The translations under genes were made by a program, and so were the position numbers. From the NCBI GenBank assembly GCA_017460395.1, contig JAFUBA010000093.1, positions 21,329-85,328 of the forward strand: a stretch of DNA of 64,000 nt. The letters run 5' to 3'. The first letter of the stretch is position 1; every line of letters starts with the position of its first letter. The notes beneath the pieces were generated by a model. The model worked only from the letters and a program-made list of their open reading frames with translations. It did not search any database and was not told the DNA's origin. Positions 31,627 through 39,959 of the stretch are shown one piece after another. This DNA is from Clostridia bacterium. Its GTDB lineage: Bacteria; Bacillota; Clostridia; Christensenellales; Aristaeellaceae.

Positions 31627-31710
31627 ATGGATGGACACCTGTCATGGCGAGGGAAGGATGATGCGAGACCATGCTGTACATACCCAAAAATCAGCGCCGG
31701 CCCATGCTGA
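31627..31710 (+). CDS. Possible 27-residue leader peptide
   Basis: An ATG perfectly spaced from AGGAGG opens MDGHLSWRGKDDARPCCTYP and ends at a TGA 27 codons on, overlapping the start of the next gene by 40 bases. The following gene itself has a weak ribosome site, so coupling through this frame is plausible. The Cys-Cys pair is notable. It is too short for a firm call. Confidence 0.25.
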   Translation: MDGHLSWRGKDDARPCCTYPKISAGPC

Positions 31711-32390
31711 TCGTGGGCTTTTTCGGGGCGCTCCTGTTTGCCGTGGGGGACGTCCTGCTGCAGAGCTTTTCAGGGGAGGGCGAGACGCTGCTCCTGATCC
31801 TGAATTCGTCCCTTCGGGACATGCCTCTGTGGAAGCTTTATTTCACCCTCCTGTCCGGCGTGATCGCCACGCCGGCCCTGTTTTTCGGGCTCTCGGCCAT
31901 GGATTCGTACCTGACGGACACAGGCGGCATTTCAAAGGGGCGGATGCACCGGTGGTTTCGCTTTGGCGCCGTGACGGCCTCCCTGTCCTTCTTTGCAGCG
32001 CACGCGGTCTGCGCCGTGCTCGAGCTATCTCTGCGGCAGGCGCTCGTCTCGGGCCTGACGCCCGGGGAGGCCAATGCGGCCTTTCAGGTGCCCTTCCTAC
32101 TGTCATTTGCGGCTACCAACGTGTGGGTAACCGCCTCCGAGATCGTCCTGTCCGTGTCCTTCATATCGTTCGTGGTGAGAGGGGCCGTGCCACTGAAGAA
32201 GGCGTGCGCATGGCTTAACACCATCGGGGTGACCGTCATCTTTGAGATTCTGGGTGCACTGCTCTCCGGCCTCACCGGAAACGGTGTCTTTTCCCTCCTG
32301 GCAAAATCCGGTCCATCCCTTGGCGTTGGCGCGATGCTCCTTGGCATGATGGCCGCATGCGGCAAAGAAAGCGAGGAGGACAGGAGATGA
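31671..32390 (+). CDS. Polytopic membrane protein, paralogue 1 (DUF6796-like)
   Basis: 239 residues with about seven hydrophobic segments beginning LIVGFFGALLFAVGDVLLQS. The GALLFAVGD motif, a later PLWKLYFTLLSGVIATP and conserved small residues parallel the next protein (GCLFFGAGD, PLWRFSLSMALAFPG), so the two are paralogues and may form a heterodimer. I associate the pattern with the uncharacterised DUF6796 family, from memory. No transporter motif or metal-binding cluster is obvious. The start is the only in-frame choice, since a stop lies 12 bases upstream; the ribosome site is weak. It is the first full gene behind box 2 and stands ahead of a CydDC-like exporter. Confidence 0.75.
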   Translation: MLYIPKNQRRPMLIVGFFGALLFAVGDVLLQSFSGEGETLLLILNSSLRDMPLWKLYFTLLSGVIATPALFFGLSAMDSYLTDTGGISKGRMHRWFRFGAVTASLSFFAAHAVCAVLELSLRQALVSGLTPGEANAAFQVPFLLSFAATNVWVTASEIVLSVSFISFVVRGAVPLKKACAWLNTIGVTVIFEILGALLSGLTGNGVFSLLAKSGPSLGVGAMLLGMMAACGKESEEDRR

Positions 32391-33049
32391 AGAATACAAG
32401 GCTCAGAAGAGCGCTGATATGCGGATTAACCGGCTGCCTCTTTTTTGGCGCCGGGGACTGGCTCATGATCTTCGGGGATGCGGCATACGCGGGAAGGCTG
32501 ACATGGCTCACACGAGGTGCGGCCGCGATCCCGCTGTGGCGCTTCAGCCTTTCCATGGCACTGGCCTTTCCGGGCATCGTCCTGTACGGGATCGCCCTGT
32601 TTGCCTTGGAAGAGTTCATCCGGGAGGAGCGGGAGCAAAAGGTCTTTCACTTCCTGAACATCTTCGGGCTCACGCCCTGGATCGCCCTGCACCTTTTCTA
32701 CGTGATGATCCTGGCGCTCTTTTCCTGGATGCACGGGAACGGGTTCGAATCGGAGGCGCTGGCCGTCTCAGAAGGGCTCTTCTCGCAGCTTTCCTGGCTT
32801 GTGCCGGTGTGTGAGGCCGTCATGCTTCCCGTGTTCCTCTACTGGTTTTATCTTCAGGTCACGGGGCGGACGGTGTTCCCGGGATGGATGGCCTTTACCA
32901 GCGTGCTCCTGATCTTTGCGCTTCTCAAGGGCCTCTCCCTCCTGATGCCTGAGAGCGCCTTCCGTCTGGGCTTCACGAACGGCCTGATGAGCGAGAGCAT
33001 GGCGATCTGGTTTCCCATCACGTTTATGCAAGGAGAACGACATGTTTGA
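32387..33049 (+). CDS. Polytopic membrane protein, paralogue 2 (DUF6796-like)
   Basis: 220 residues from the ATG that overlaps the stop of paralogue 1, with AGGAGG seven bases upstream. Hydrophobic segments start with ALICGLTGCLFFGAGDWLMI and continue through FSLSMALAFPGIVLYGIALF, the WIALHLFYVMILALFSW region and a FTSVLLIFALLKGLSLL stretch. The shared GD after the first helix and the PLW motif relate it to the preceding protein. It overlaps the ABC exporter gene by eight bases, implying stoichiometric synthesis and perhaps a physical complex. The function is unknown. Confidence 0.75.
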   Translation: MKNTRLRRALICGLTGCLFFGAGDWLMIFGDAAYAGRLTWLTRGAAAIPLWRFSLSMALAFPGIVLYGIALFALEEFIREEREQKVFHFLNIFGLTPWIALHLFYVMILALFSWMHGNGFESEALAVSEGLFSQLSWLVPVCEAVMLPVFLYWFYLQVTGRTVFPGWMAFTSVLLIFALLKGLSLLMPESAFRLGFTNGLMSESMAIWFPITFMQGERHV

Positions 33050-34772
33050 CAAACGGCTGATGCTCATGTGCACGGAGAGCAAAAAGTACATCCTGGGCAA
33101 TATCCTTCTGCAGTTTCTGGAACTGTGCCTGAATGTCCTGATGATCGTGACCATGGCCCTCACGGTGGAGAAGCTCTATTCGCGTGTCTGGGGACTGCAG
33201 GATCTGGTGGTGCCCCTCCTTGTGATCCTTGGCACCGTGGTTCTGCGCTTTTTTACCACCCGCCTTGCGCTTCGCATGAGCTATCTTGCCTCCCGCACGG
33301 TCAAGCGGGTCATGCGCGAAAAGATCTACGGAAAGCTTCTGCGCCTTGGCACCTCCTACCGGGAGTACGTGACCACGGCCGAGCTGGTGCAGGAGGCCGT
33401 GGAGGGCGTGGAGCAGCTGGAAAGCTACTTCGGCCAGTATGTGCCCCAGTTCTTCTATGCCTTCATGGCGCCCCTGGCCCTCTTCTTCCTCTTCGGCTTC
33501 GGCGGCAGCTGGAAGGTGGCGGCGGTGCTGCTGGTCTGCGTGCCGCTGATTCCGGGGGCCATCATGATGGTCCAGAAGATCGCAAAGAAGATCCTCGCAA
33601 AGTACTGGGGGCAGTATACGCAGCTCGGCAGCACCTTCCTGGAGAACCTCCAGGGCATGACGACCCTCAAGATCTACCAGGCGGACGGGCAGAAAAACGA
33701 GGAGATGAACCGGGAGTCCGAGCATTTCCGAAAGGTGACCATGGCTGTTCTGACCATGCAGCTCAACTCCGTGACCATCATGGATCTGGTGGCCTACGGC
33801 GGCGCGGCCCTGGGGATTCTGCTGGCGACTCAGGCGTTCATCTCGGGCAGCATAGGCCTTTTCAATGTGGTGTTCATGATCCTGCTCTCCGCCGATTTCT
33901 TCCTGCCGATGAGGCGGCTCGGCAGCTATTTCCACGTGGCGATGAACGGTATGGCGGCCAGCGACAAGATCTTCAGGTTTCTCGGCGAGGAAGAGCCGGG
34001 CGAGAAGACGGAGCAGGTGAAGGGCTGCGATATCGAATTCAGGGACGTGCACTTTTCCTATGACACCGAGCGGGAGATCCTGCACGGCGTCAGCTTCAGC
34101 ATCCCGGAGAAGGGCTTTGTCGGCATCGTGGGGGAGAGCGGCAGCGGCAAGTCCACCATTGCATCTCTCCTGATGGGCAGAAACACCGTGGGCAGCGGGT
34201 CCCTGACCCTCGGCGGCAAGGACATCGGCCGCATCTCGGAGGACAGCCTCATGCGGGCGGTCACCTACGTGGGCACGAGCTCCGTGTTCTTTAAGGGCAC
34301 GGTGCGGGAGAACCTGGCATTGGCAGCCCCCGGCGTTTCGGATGCGGACCTGTGGCAGGCCCTGGATAAGTGCGGGCTGAAGGAGTTTTTACAGAGCCAG
34401 CAGGGCCTGGACACCCGGCTTCTTGAAAACGCCGGGAACCTCTCCGGCGGGCAGAGGCAGCGTCTGGCCCTGGCCCGGGCGCTTCTGCACGATTCGCCGG
34501 TCTACATTTTCGACGAGGCGACCTCCAACATCGACATCGAGAGCGAGGAGACCATCCTTCACGAGATCCACCGCCTTGCAAAGCAGAGGACGGTCATCCT
34601 GATCTCCCACCGCCTGGCCAATGTGACGGACACGGACTGCATCTATGTGATGGAAAAGGGCACCGTGACAGAGCACGGGCAGCACGGGGAGCTCCTCGCA
34701 AAGGGCGGCGTGTACGCAGGCCTCTGGCGCGTCCAGTCGGCCCTCGAAACGTACGGAAGGGAGGCGGTGTAA
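33042..34772 (+). CDS. ABC exporter half-transporter, CydD-like
   Basis: 576 residues: six transmembrane helices in roughly the first 300, then a nucleotide-binding domain with Walker A GESGSGKST, signature NLSGGQRQRLALARALL and Walker B VYIFDEATSNID. The segment YREYVTTAELVQEAVEGVEQ with LESYFGQYVPQFFYAFMAPL is close to the CydD branch, whose E. coli member, with CydC, moves thiols (cysteine, glutathione) and has been linked to haem. It forms a pair with the next gene, one base after its stop. Placement behind the operator shared with the nitrogenase-like operon suggests that it exports or handles a product or cofactor of that pathway. Confidence 0.9.
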   Translation: MFDKRLMLMCTESKKYILGNILLQFLELCLNVLMIVTMALTVEKLYSRVWGLQDLVVPLLVILGTVVLRFFTTRLALRMSYLASRTVKRVMREKIYGKLLRLGTSYREYVTTAELVQEAVEGVEQLESYFGQYVPQFFYAFMAPLALFFLFGFGGSWKVAAVLLVCVPLIPGAIMMVQKIAKKILAKYWGQYTQLGSTFLENLQGMTTLKIYQADGQKNEEMNRESEHFRKVTMAVLTMQLNSVTIMDLVAYGGAALGILLATQAFISGSIGLFNVVFMILLSADFFLPMRRLGSYFHVAMNGMAASDKIFRFLGEEEPGEKTEQVKGCDIEFRDVHFSYDTEREILHGVSFSIPEKGFVGIVGESGSGKSTIASLLMGRNTVGSGSLTLGGKDIGRISEDSLMRAVTYVGTSSVFFKGTVRENLALAAPGVSDADLWQALDKCGLKEFLQSQQGLDTRLLENAGNLSGGQRQRLALARALLHDSPVYIFDEATSNIDIESEETILHEIHRLAKQRTVILISHRLANVTDTDCIYVMEKGTVTEHGQHGELLAKGGVYAGLWRVQSALETYGREAV

Positions 34773-34773
34773 G

Positions 34774-36432
34774 ATGAAAAAGCAGAGCAAGGTCAGGGTA
34801 CTGCTTCGCCTCGTGCAGCTGGTCAGACCGCTCACGGGCTTCATGCTGCTGGCGATTCTGATGGGGACCCTGGGTTTCCTGTGTGCCCAGTTCATCCCGA
34901 TCCTGGGCGGCTATGCCGTGCTGCACGGGCTGAAGATTGAGATTCCTTTTCCGATCGGCAAGATCTGGGTCCTGCTCATCGGGATCGCGCTCCTGCGCGC
35001 CGTGCTCAAGTACGGGGAGCAGCGGACCAACCACTACATTGCCTTCACGCTGCTGGCGATCATCCGGGACCGGGTGTTCCAGGCGCTGCGCCGCCTGTGC
35101 CCGGCAAAGCTGGAGGGCCGGGACAAGGGCGACCTGATCTCCCTCATCACCTCCGACGTGGAGCTTTTGGAGGTATTCTACGCCCACACCATCTCGCCCA
35201 TCTGCATCGCCTTCCTGGTGGAGACCATCATGGTGATCTTCATCGGCTCCTTCCACTGGAGCCTGGGGCTGATGGCACTCATCGCCTTTCTGTGCGTGGG
35301 CGTCCTGCTTCCCCTTCTGATATCCAGGCGGAGCGGCAGTCTTGGGGACGAGCTGAGGCGGGACAACGGCGAGCTCTCCGCCTACATGCTGGAGAGCATC
35401 CGGGGCCTGGACGAGACCGTCCAGTACGGCGGGGGCGCGGCGAGACTGAGGGGCCTTACAGACAAGACCAATGCCCTCACGGAAAAGCAGGGGAGCATGA
35501 ATCAATTGACCGGCATCAACATGGCGCTGGCCAACACCTTCATCCTTGTCTTCGATGTCCTCATGCTGCTTCTGTGCGCCTTCCTCTACGCCCGCGGCAC
35601 GGTCCAGTTTGACGGCTTCCTGATCCCACTTCTCGCCCTCATGTCCTCCTTTGGTCCGGTGACGGCCCTGGCGGGCCTTGGCACGACGCTGCAGGCCACG
35701 GTGGCCTCCGGCGCGCGCGTGCTTCAGGTGATCGACGAGGTGCCGGAGACCGAGGATATCACGGGGAAGCAGGCGGTCGATTTCCGCGGCGCGAAGGTGC
35801 AGGATGTCACCTTCTCCTACGGGCAGGAGACCGTGCTGAAGGATCTCACGCTCGCGCTTCCTGAGGGAAAGATCATCGGGATCGTGGGGAAGAGCGGCTG
35901 CGGCAAGTCGACCCTCCTGAAGCTCCTCATGCGCTTCTGGCAGGTGAAGACGGGCGAGGTGTCCATCTCAGGCCGCAGCCTTGAGGACATCAACACAAAC
36001 AATCTCCGGGACATGGAGAGCTACATGACCCAGGATACCCAGCTGTTCAAGGACACCATCGCCGGCAACATCCGCGTGGCCAAGCTGAATGCCACGGACG
36101 AGGAGGTCGTGGAGGCATGCAAGAAGGCTTCCATCCACGATTTCATCATGACATGCCCGAAGGGGTACGAGACGCCGGTGGGCGAGCTTGGTCACACCCT
36201 GTCCGGCGGCGAGCGCCAGCGCATCGGCCTTGCCCGGGCCTTCCTGCACGGTGCGCCCTTCATGCTGCTGGATGAGCCCACCAGCAATCTGGACAGCCTG
36301 AACGAGGCCGTGATCCTGAAATCACTGCGGGAGGAAGCGCAGGGCAAAACCGTGGTGCTGGTCTCCCACCGCAGGTCCACCGCCCGCATCGCGGATGAGA
36401 CCATTGAGATGGAGAGCGGGCGGGTATCATGA
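34774..36432 (+). CDS. ABC exporter half-transporter, CydC-like partner
   Basis: 552 residues with the same layout: membrane domain first (LTGFMLLAILMGTLGFLCAQ, with YIAFTLLAIIRDRVFQALRR in the coupling region), then Walker A GKSGCGKST, signature LSGGERQRIGLARAFL and Walker B FMLLDEPTSNLDSL. The EAVILKSLREEAQGKTVVLV end is typical. It differs from its partner in the Walker B-proximal residue (DEPTSNLD versus DEATSNID), as often seen in heterodimeric exporters where one ATP site is weakened. It probably forms a CydDC-like heterodimer with the upstream protein. The gene overlaps the next by four bases (ATGA). Confidence 0.9.
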   Translation: MKKQSKVRVLLRLVQLVRPLTGFMLLAILMGTLGFLCAQFIPILGGYAVLHGLKIEIPFPIGKIWVLLIGIALLRAVLKYGEQRTNHYIAFTLLAIIRDRVFQALRRLCPAKLEGRDKGDLISLITSDVELLEVFYAHTISPICIAFLVETIMVIFIGSFHWSLGLMALIAFLCVGVLLPLLISRRSGSLGDELRRDNGELSAYMLESIRGLDETVQYGGGAARLRGLTDKTNALTEKQGSMNQLTGINMALANTFILVFDVLMLLLCAFLYARGTVQFDGFLIPLLALMSSFGPVTALAGLGTTLQATVASGARVLQVIDEVPETEDITGKQAVDFRGAKVQDVTFSYGQETVLKDLTLALPEGKIIGIVGKSGCGKSTLLKLLMRFWQVKTGEVSISGRSLEDINTNNLRDMESYMTQDTQLFKDTIAGNIRVAKLNATDEEVVEACKKASIHDFIMTCPKGYETPVGELGHTLSGGERQRIGLARAFLHGAPFMLLDEPTSNLDSLNEAVILKSLREEAQGKTVVLVSHRRSTARIADETIEMESGRVS

Positions 36433-36779
36433 GCACTCTGTCGACAAAGCAGGAAACAAAAAGGCAAAAGGAAAAGCGCATGGTGGGCGACATGATCGCG
36501 CTCTACTGCAGGAGGAACCACCGGTCCCGGAAAGGGGAACTTTGCCCCGAGTGCCAGGCGCTCCTGGACTATGCCTGTCAGCGGAGCGACAGGTGTCCCT
36601 TCATGGAAACCAAGACCTTCTGCTCGAACTGCCGCGTGCACTGCTATGGACCTGAGATGCGGGAGAAGATCCGCACGGTGATGCGCTTTTCCGGTCCCAG
36701 GATGCTGTTTCACCATCCGGTGATGGCATTGTGGCACGTGGTCTCCACCATGACAGAAAAGAGGAAACACCGAAATTGA
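36429..36779 (+). CDS. YgbA-family (nitrous oxide-stimulated promoter) Cys-rich protein
   Basis: 116 residues. Conserved family blocks are plain: LCPECQALLDYACQRSDRCP, then FMETKTFCSNCRVHCYGPEM and VMRFSGPRMLFHHPVMALWH. Seven cysteines in CxxC-like arrangements point to a metal or Fe-S site. Family members in enterobacteria are under NO-responsive control and are linked to nitrosative stress; the biochemical role is not settled. Here the gene is coupled by ATGA to the CydC-like exporter and by four bases to the YbaN-like gene. Its presence in an operon sharing the metal-box operator fits a role in Fe-S or haem-related stress. Confidence 0.88.
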   Translation: MSTLSTKQETKRQKEKRMVGDMIALYCRRNHRSRKGELCPECQALLDYACQRSDRCPFMETKTFCSNCRVHCYGPEMREKIRTVMRFSGPRMLFHHPVMALWHVVSTMTEKRKHRN

Positions 36780-37159
36780 AGCTCAAGAAGTACGGTTTCA
36801 TTGCCCTTGGATGTATCTGTCTCGGCCTTGGCACGGTGGGCGTGTTTCTGCCGATTCTCCCCACCACGCCGTTTTATCTTCTGACCGTGTTCTTTTTTGC
36901 AAATTCCTCGCAGCGGCTGCATGACTGGTTCCTTCAGACGAAGCTCTACAAAAAGCACCTGGCATCGTACGTGGAGGGCCGCGGCATGACGCGCTCGACG
37001 AAGGTGTCCATATTGACCTCCGTGACGCTTCTGATGGGCCTTGGCTTTTTCATGATGGCAAGGCGCGGGATCTGGATCCCCTGCGGGATCCTGGCGGCCG
37101 TGTGGCTGGGGCACATTCTGTACTTTACCCTGCGCGTGAAGACGCTCCCGGGAAAGTAA
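36776..37159 (+). CDS. YbaN/DUF454-family inner membrane protein
   Basis: 127 residues if translation begins at the TTG that overlaps the preceding stop (TTGA), the best-placed start with GAGG 11 bases upstream; the first residues are then (M)KLKKYGFIALG. The DUF454 signature is clear: LGTVGVFLPILPTTPFYLLT followed by FFFANSSQRLHDWFL. Three to four membrane helices are expected. YbaN-type proteins have no proven function. It ends the exporter operon; the glycosyltransferase gene begins 34 bases later with its own strong ribosome site and may be read through. Confidence 0.85.
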   Translation: MKLKKYGFIALGCICLGLGTVGVFLPILPTTPFYLLTVFFFANSSQRLHDWFLQTKLYKKHLASYVEGRGMTRSTKVSILTSVTLLMGLGFFMMARRGIWIPCGILAAVWLGHILYFTLRVKTLPGK

Positions 37160-37193
37160 AACGCATCGAATGAAACATGGAGGAGAAAAACAC

Positions 37194-38435
37194 ATGAAGA
37201 TCACGGCAGTCGGTATCGGCACCAGAGGGGATGTTCAGCCGCTGATTGAACTGGGCGCTGAAATGAAAAAGCGCGGCCATGAATACCGCGTCGCCTCCTT
37301 TGAGGATTTCAGGGCCATGACAGAGGAAAAGGGACTGGAATTCATTCATCTTGACGGCAATGTCGCCGCGCTCACGCAGTACCTGATCACGGAGTATGTG
37401 AAGGTATCGGACTTCATGCCGGGCTATATGAAGCTCTACAGGGCGTTTCCGGGCATCCTGGACCAGATCGCGGATGCTGTGAAGGGGTCGGATGCTGCAA
37501 CCTACGGGATCTGCTCCTTCTTTGTGAGGTCCGCCTGCGATCTGCATAAAGTGCCGGCTGTCCGAATCTTCTTCAGCCCCTTTGATGCAACGAACCAGTA
37601 CTCCCTGTATTCTGACAGGCGAAACTCCCTCACCAACGGACTGAACTACCTCATGCAGGAGCCCGGCATGAACATGCTGACGATGAAGCTGTTCAATGGG
37701 TGGCGCTCGGAGCACGGCCTCCGGAAGTGGACCATGCTCTCAGACTACAGAAAACAAAACGGGGAGAAGGTGCTGACCTTCTATCCGGTATCCCCGTATC
37801 TGATGCCGCCGGACCCCACATGGGGCTCACACATCCACGTGACGGGATACTGGTATCATCCGGACGACAAGGGAGACTTCAAGCCAAGTCCGGAGCTGGA
37901 AGCGTTCCTGAAAGGTGGGGAAGCGCCTCTTTTTGTGGGCTTTGGCCGTGCCGCCTCGCCCGAGATGAAGGAGCTGCAGAATAGAACCCTGGAGGCCATC
38001 GCAAATATGCACGTGAGGGCGATCTTTCAGGGAGAACAGGCGGATCGCTCGAACATTCACGATGGGGACGGGAACATCTTCTATGCGGGCAATGTGCCGT
38101 ATGGCTGGCTCTATCCGCGGGTGCGCGCCGTCGTGCATCACGGCGGCTGCTCCACCACAGGGCTGGGCCTCAGAGCCGGGAAACCCACGCTCGTGATGCC
38201 GCTTGCACTGGATCAGCTGTTTTACGGGAGACAGGTGCATGAACTCCGCTGCGGTCCGGCACCCCTGTACGTCCGCTTTGAGCTGCCCACTGTCGATACC
38301 ATTCAGGAGGCCATACGGGACTTGATCAGTGGAAAATACGACGAGGGCGCGAAAAAGGCACAGGCCTGCCTGATGCAGGAGCGTGGGTGCGAGGCGGCAG
38401 CAGATCTGCTGGAGAAGAGATTCGGAAAGGTGTGA
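37194..38435 (+). CDS. UGT/MGT-type glycosyltransferase (GT1/GT28-like)
   Basis: 413 residues from the ATG preceded by GGAGG nine bases upstream. The N-terminus ITAVGIGTRGDVQPLIELGA is the classical sterol/macrolide glycosyltransferase start (GTRGDVQP), and the C-terminal donor site VRAVVHHGGCSTTGLGLRAG plus KPTLVMPLALDQLFYGRQV is the HHGG...GxPxxxxPxxxDQ motif of UDP-sugar binding. No signal peptide or membrane span is present; it acts at the cytoplasmic face on a lipid or small molecule. The LYVRFELPTVDTIQEAI tail is typical. It stands after the exporter operon; whether it is functionally linked is unknown. Confidence 0.92.
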   Translation: MKITAVGIGTRGDVQPLIELGAEMKKRGHEYRVASFEDFRAMTEEKGLEFIHLDGNVAALTQYLITEYVKVSDFMPGYMKLYRAFPGILDQIADAVKGSDAATYGICSFFVRSACDLHKVPAVRIFFSPFDATNQYSLYSDRRNSLTNGLNYLMQEPGMNMLTMKLFNGWRSEHGLRKWTMLSDYRKQNGEKVLTFYPVSPYLMPPDPTWGSHIHVTGYWYHPDDKGDFKPSPELEAFLKGGEAPLFVGFGRAASPEMKELQNRTLEAIANMHVRAIFQGEQADRSNIHDGDGNIFYAGNVPYGWLYPRVRAVVHHGGCSTTGLGLRAGKPTLVMPLALDQLFYGRQVHELRCGPAPLYVRFELPTVDTIQEAIRDLISGKYDEGAKKAQACLMQERGCEAAADLLEKRFGKV

Positions 38436-38458
38436 GGAAGAGAGACGGGCGATCATCG

Positions 38459-38488
38459 CAGGTTTCCGCAGGCCTGTGCACCTGTTTT
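38459..38488 (+). terminator. Likely terminator of the glycosyltransferase gene
   Basis: CAGGT/ACCTG enclosing GCA/TGC with a six-base loop is followed by TTTT. It begins 24 bases after the stop codon. Confidence 0.5.
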
Positions 38489-38517
38489 GAAAAAAGATGA
38501 CGCAGCTGTATCCCTGT

Positions 38518-38743
38518 GCTATACTGGGGGCTATATCAGCATCCGGGGGAGCACGGTGACCGGGCGGAAGATCTGGAGATGCAGAAGGTCTTGAGCAATC
38601 AGGCAGAGCGTTCCCTGAGCCGTCTGCGCGCCTAGATGGTCTTATGATCTGACGATAGATCATGGCATGCTGCAGATGTCCTGAAAACCGATTCTGAAAT
38701 GGAAACATATTTGGGCTCGGTGCTGATCTGCACGGAGCCTTTT
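38518..38743 (+). ncRNA. Candidate noncoding transcript between a promoter and a terminator
   Basis: TGCTATACT (extended -10, TATACT at 38520-38525) would start a transcript near 38532 that ends at the terminator 38714-38743, about 210 bases, with no open frame above 20 codons. It contains a perfect ATGATCT/AGATCAT hairpin near 38645-38665, and ATCAGCA (38535-38541) is complementary to TGCTGAT in the terminator loop. No known RNA family is recognised; 6S-like folding was considered but is not supported. Confidence 0.35.
38714..38743 (+). terminator. Intrinsic terminator in the gap 38436-38902
   Basis: GGCTC and GTGC pair with GCAC and GAGCC across one G-G mismatch, the loop is TGATCT, and TTTT follows. 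No protein gene precedes it closely, which is why a noncoding transcript is proposed. Confidence 0.7.
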
Positions 38744-38841
38744 CAAGCAGATGTCATAAATACGGCGGTGCCTGCACGCCGTCCCTGTCCCTGGGGCATA
38801 TTGCCCGATGGTTTTTCTGTGGTTTTTCAACTACAGGTACC

Positions 38842-38870
38842 ATGACTTTTCCCGGGGACAAAGCTATACT
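38842..38870 (+). promoter_or_regulatory. Probable promoter of the gene at 38903
   Basis: ATGACT (38842-38847) and TATACT (38865-38870) are separated by 17 bases. A CG-rich hairpin (ACGGCG/CGCCGT, 38762-38782) lies further upstream. Confidence 0.5.
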
Positions 38871-38902
38871 TGGGAGCATCAAAGACAGATGAGGTGGACA
38901 GA

Positions 38903-39538
38903 ATGAACCTGAAAGAAGCATTTCGCTACCAGAACAGGCTCCAGAGCCTGATGGATGAGGCCAGGACGATCCTGAATACGGAGGACAATGTCACGGTGCA
39001 GAAGGTGACCGTGATGAAAAAGCAGGTTATGCCGGATGCAGAGAATGAGACGAGAATTCAGGAAGTGCCCTCGCAGTATGCGGACAGGATCAATGATGTC
39101 GTAGGCTTCCTGGTCTGGCTTCTGTCTGAGCATGAGAAGCTGACACAGTCGATTCGAAGGACAAAGAATGCCCTGAAGATCGATATGGACGGGGAGATCA
39201 GCCTCAACCGGCAGCGGCAGGAAATCGCCTCGGTGCTGCGGGGAATGACTGCCCTCAGAAACTCTGAGCGCACGGTCATCGGCGGGGGCCGGGGCTATCG
39301 TTTCAACGCAGAGGGCAATCAGGTGACATATGTCTGCGATCTGCAGAAGGTGACCACCATCAATTTTGACCGCAAGATGGTGAGAAACACGGCGGCAGAG
39401 CTGGAGAGGCGCTCGGATGCGGTCTCTCAGGCAATTGATGAGTGCGCCATCAACCACCAGGTGGACTACAATTGCCTCTTTGATGTCAACGATGGCTTCG
39501 ATGAGGTCTTTGAGGTGTACATGGAGCAGAAGAAATGA
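38903..39538 (+). CDS. Helical cytoplasmic protein of unknown function
   Basis: 211 residues from the ATG with GAGGTGG about seven bases upstream. The first 40 residues (EAFRYQNRLQSLMDEARTIL) and residues 60-95 are amphipathic helices that could form coiled coils; the middle has NALKIDMDGEISLNRQRQEI and then a small beta-like block GGGRGYRFNAEGNQVTYVCD, followed by FDRKMVRNTAAELERRSDAV. The helix-block-helix order reminds me of DIP1984/septicolysin-like proteins, but I cannot confirm it. There is no signal peptide, membrane span or catalytic motif. It has its own promoter and no clear neighbours in function. Confidence 0.6.
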   Translation: MNLKEAFRYQNRLQSLMDEARTILNTEDNVTVQKVTVMKKQVMPDAENETRIQEVPSQYADRINDVVGFLVWLLSEHEKLTQSIRRTKNALKIDMDGEISLNRQRQEIASVLRGMTALRNSERTVIGGGRGYRFNAEGNQVTYVCDLQKVTTINFDRKMVRNTAAELERRSDAVSQAIDECAINHQVDYNCLFDVNDGFDEVFEVYMEQKK

Positions 39539-39959
39539 GCTGAAGGTCCGGCTGTCTGAGCAGCAGCGGGGCGGGGAATACGCGGATGTCGGTTCAGGCG
39601 CAGATGAACTATAACGCTGCGCAAACAGGTGGGTATGAATATCTTCTGTTGTCCGAGGGGGACGATATCTTCACGATCATCTTCTCACACTTCAGACACG
39701 CCCACACGCATGATTGCCGTCTTTCTGGAATGCACCATTCACTCGCCGCTCTGCGTTTCGCCCAAAAGCTTCTGGTAAGTTCTTGAACAAAGTTCTTGAA
39801 CTTTGATCGTTGATTTTCAGGCTCTCCGCTGCGCCGGAGGAAGACGGGATGCCCCGGATGAATCTGAGTGGCGGAAAGCAAAAATGGCGGAAGCGTATTT
39901 TCTGTGCCGCTGCTCCTCAGACAGCCGGCATGAACACAGTCATGCAGGAGGGGACCATC
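39539..39959 (+). other. Gap with tandem palindromic repeat
   Basis: 421 bases without a credible gene. The only marked structure is the pair of 11-base AGTTCTTGAAC repeats at 39778-39801. Short open frames here have no ribosome sites. Confidence 0.5.
39778..39801. repeat. Two tandem AGTTCTTGAAC units, each a near-palindrome
   Basis: AGTTCTTGAAC occurs at 39778-39788 and again at 39791-39801, separated by AA. Each has GTTC/GAAC arms around TT. It lies 160 bases upstream of the racemase gene and could be an operator. Confidence 0.45.

Noticed and set aside
31510..31670. A cobalamin or other known riboswitch before the exporter operon
   Set aside because: The conserved B12-box and core motifs are absent; the visible structure is the inverted-repeat operator and a direct repeat of CCGGATGAC.
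38520..38743. 6S RNA as the identity of the candidate noncoding transcript
   Set aside because: No long closing stem between the ends and no central bubble flanked by extended helices could be drawn.
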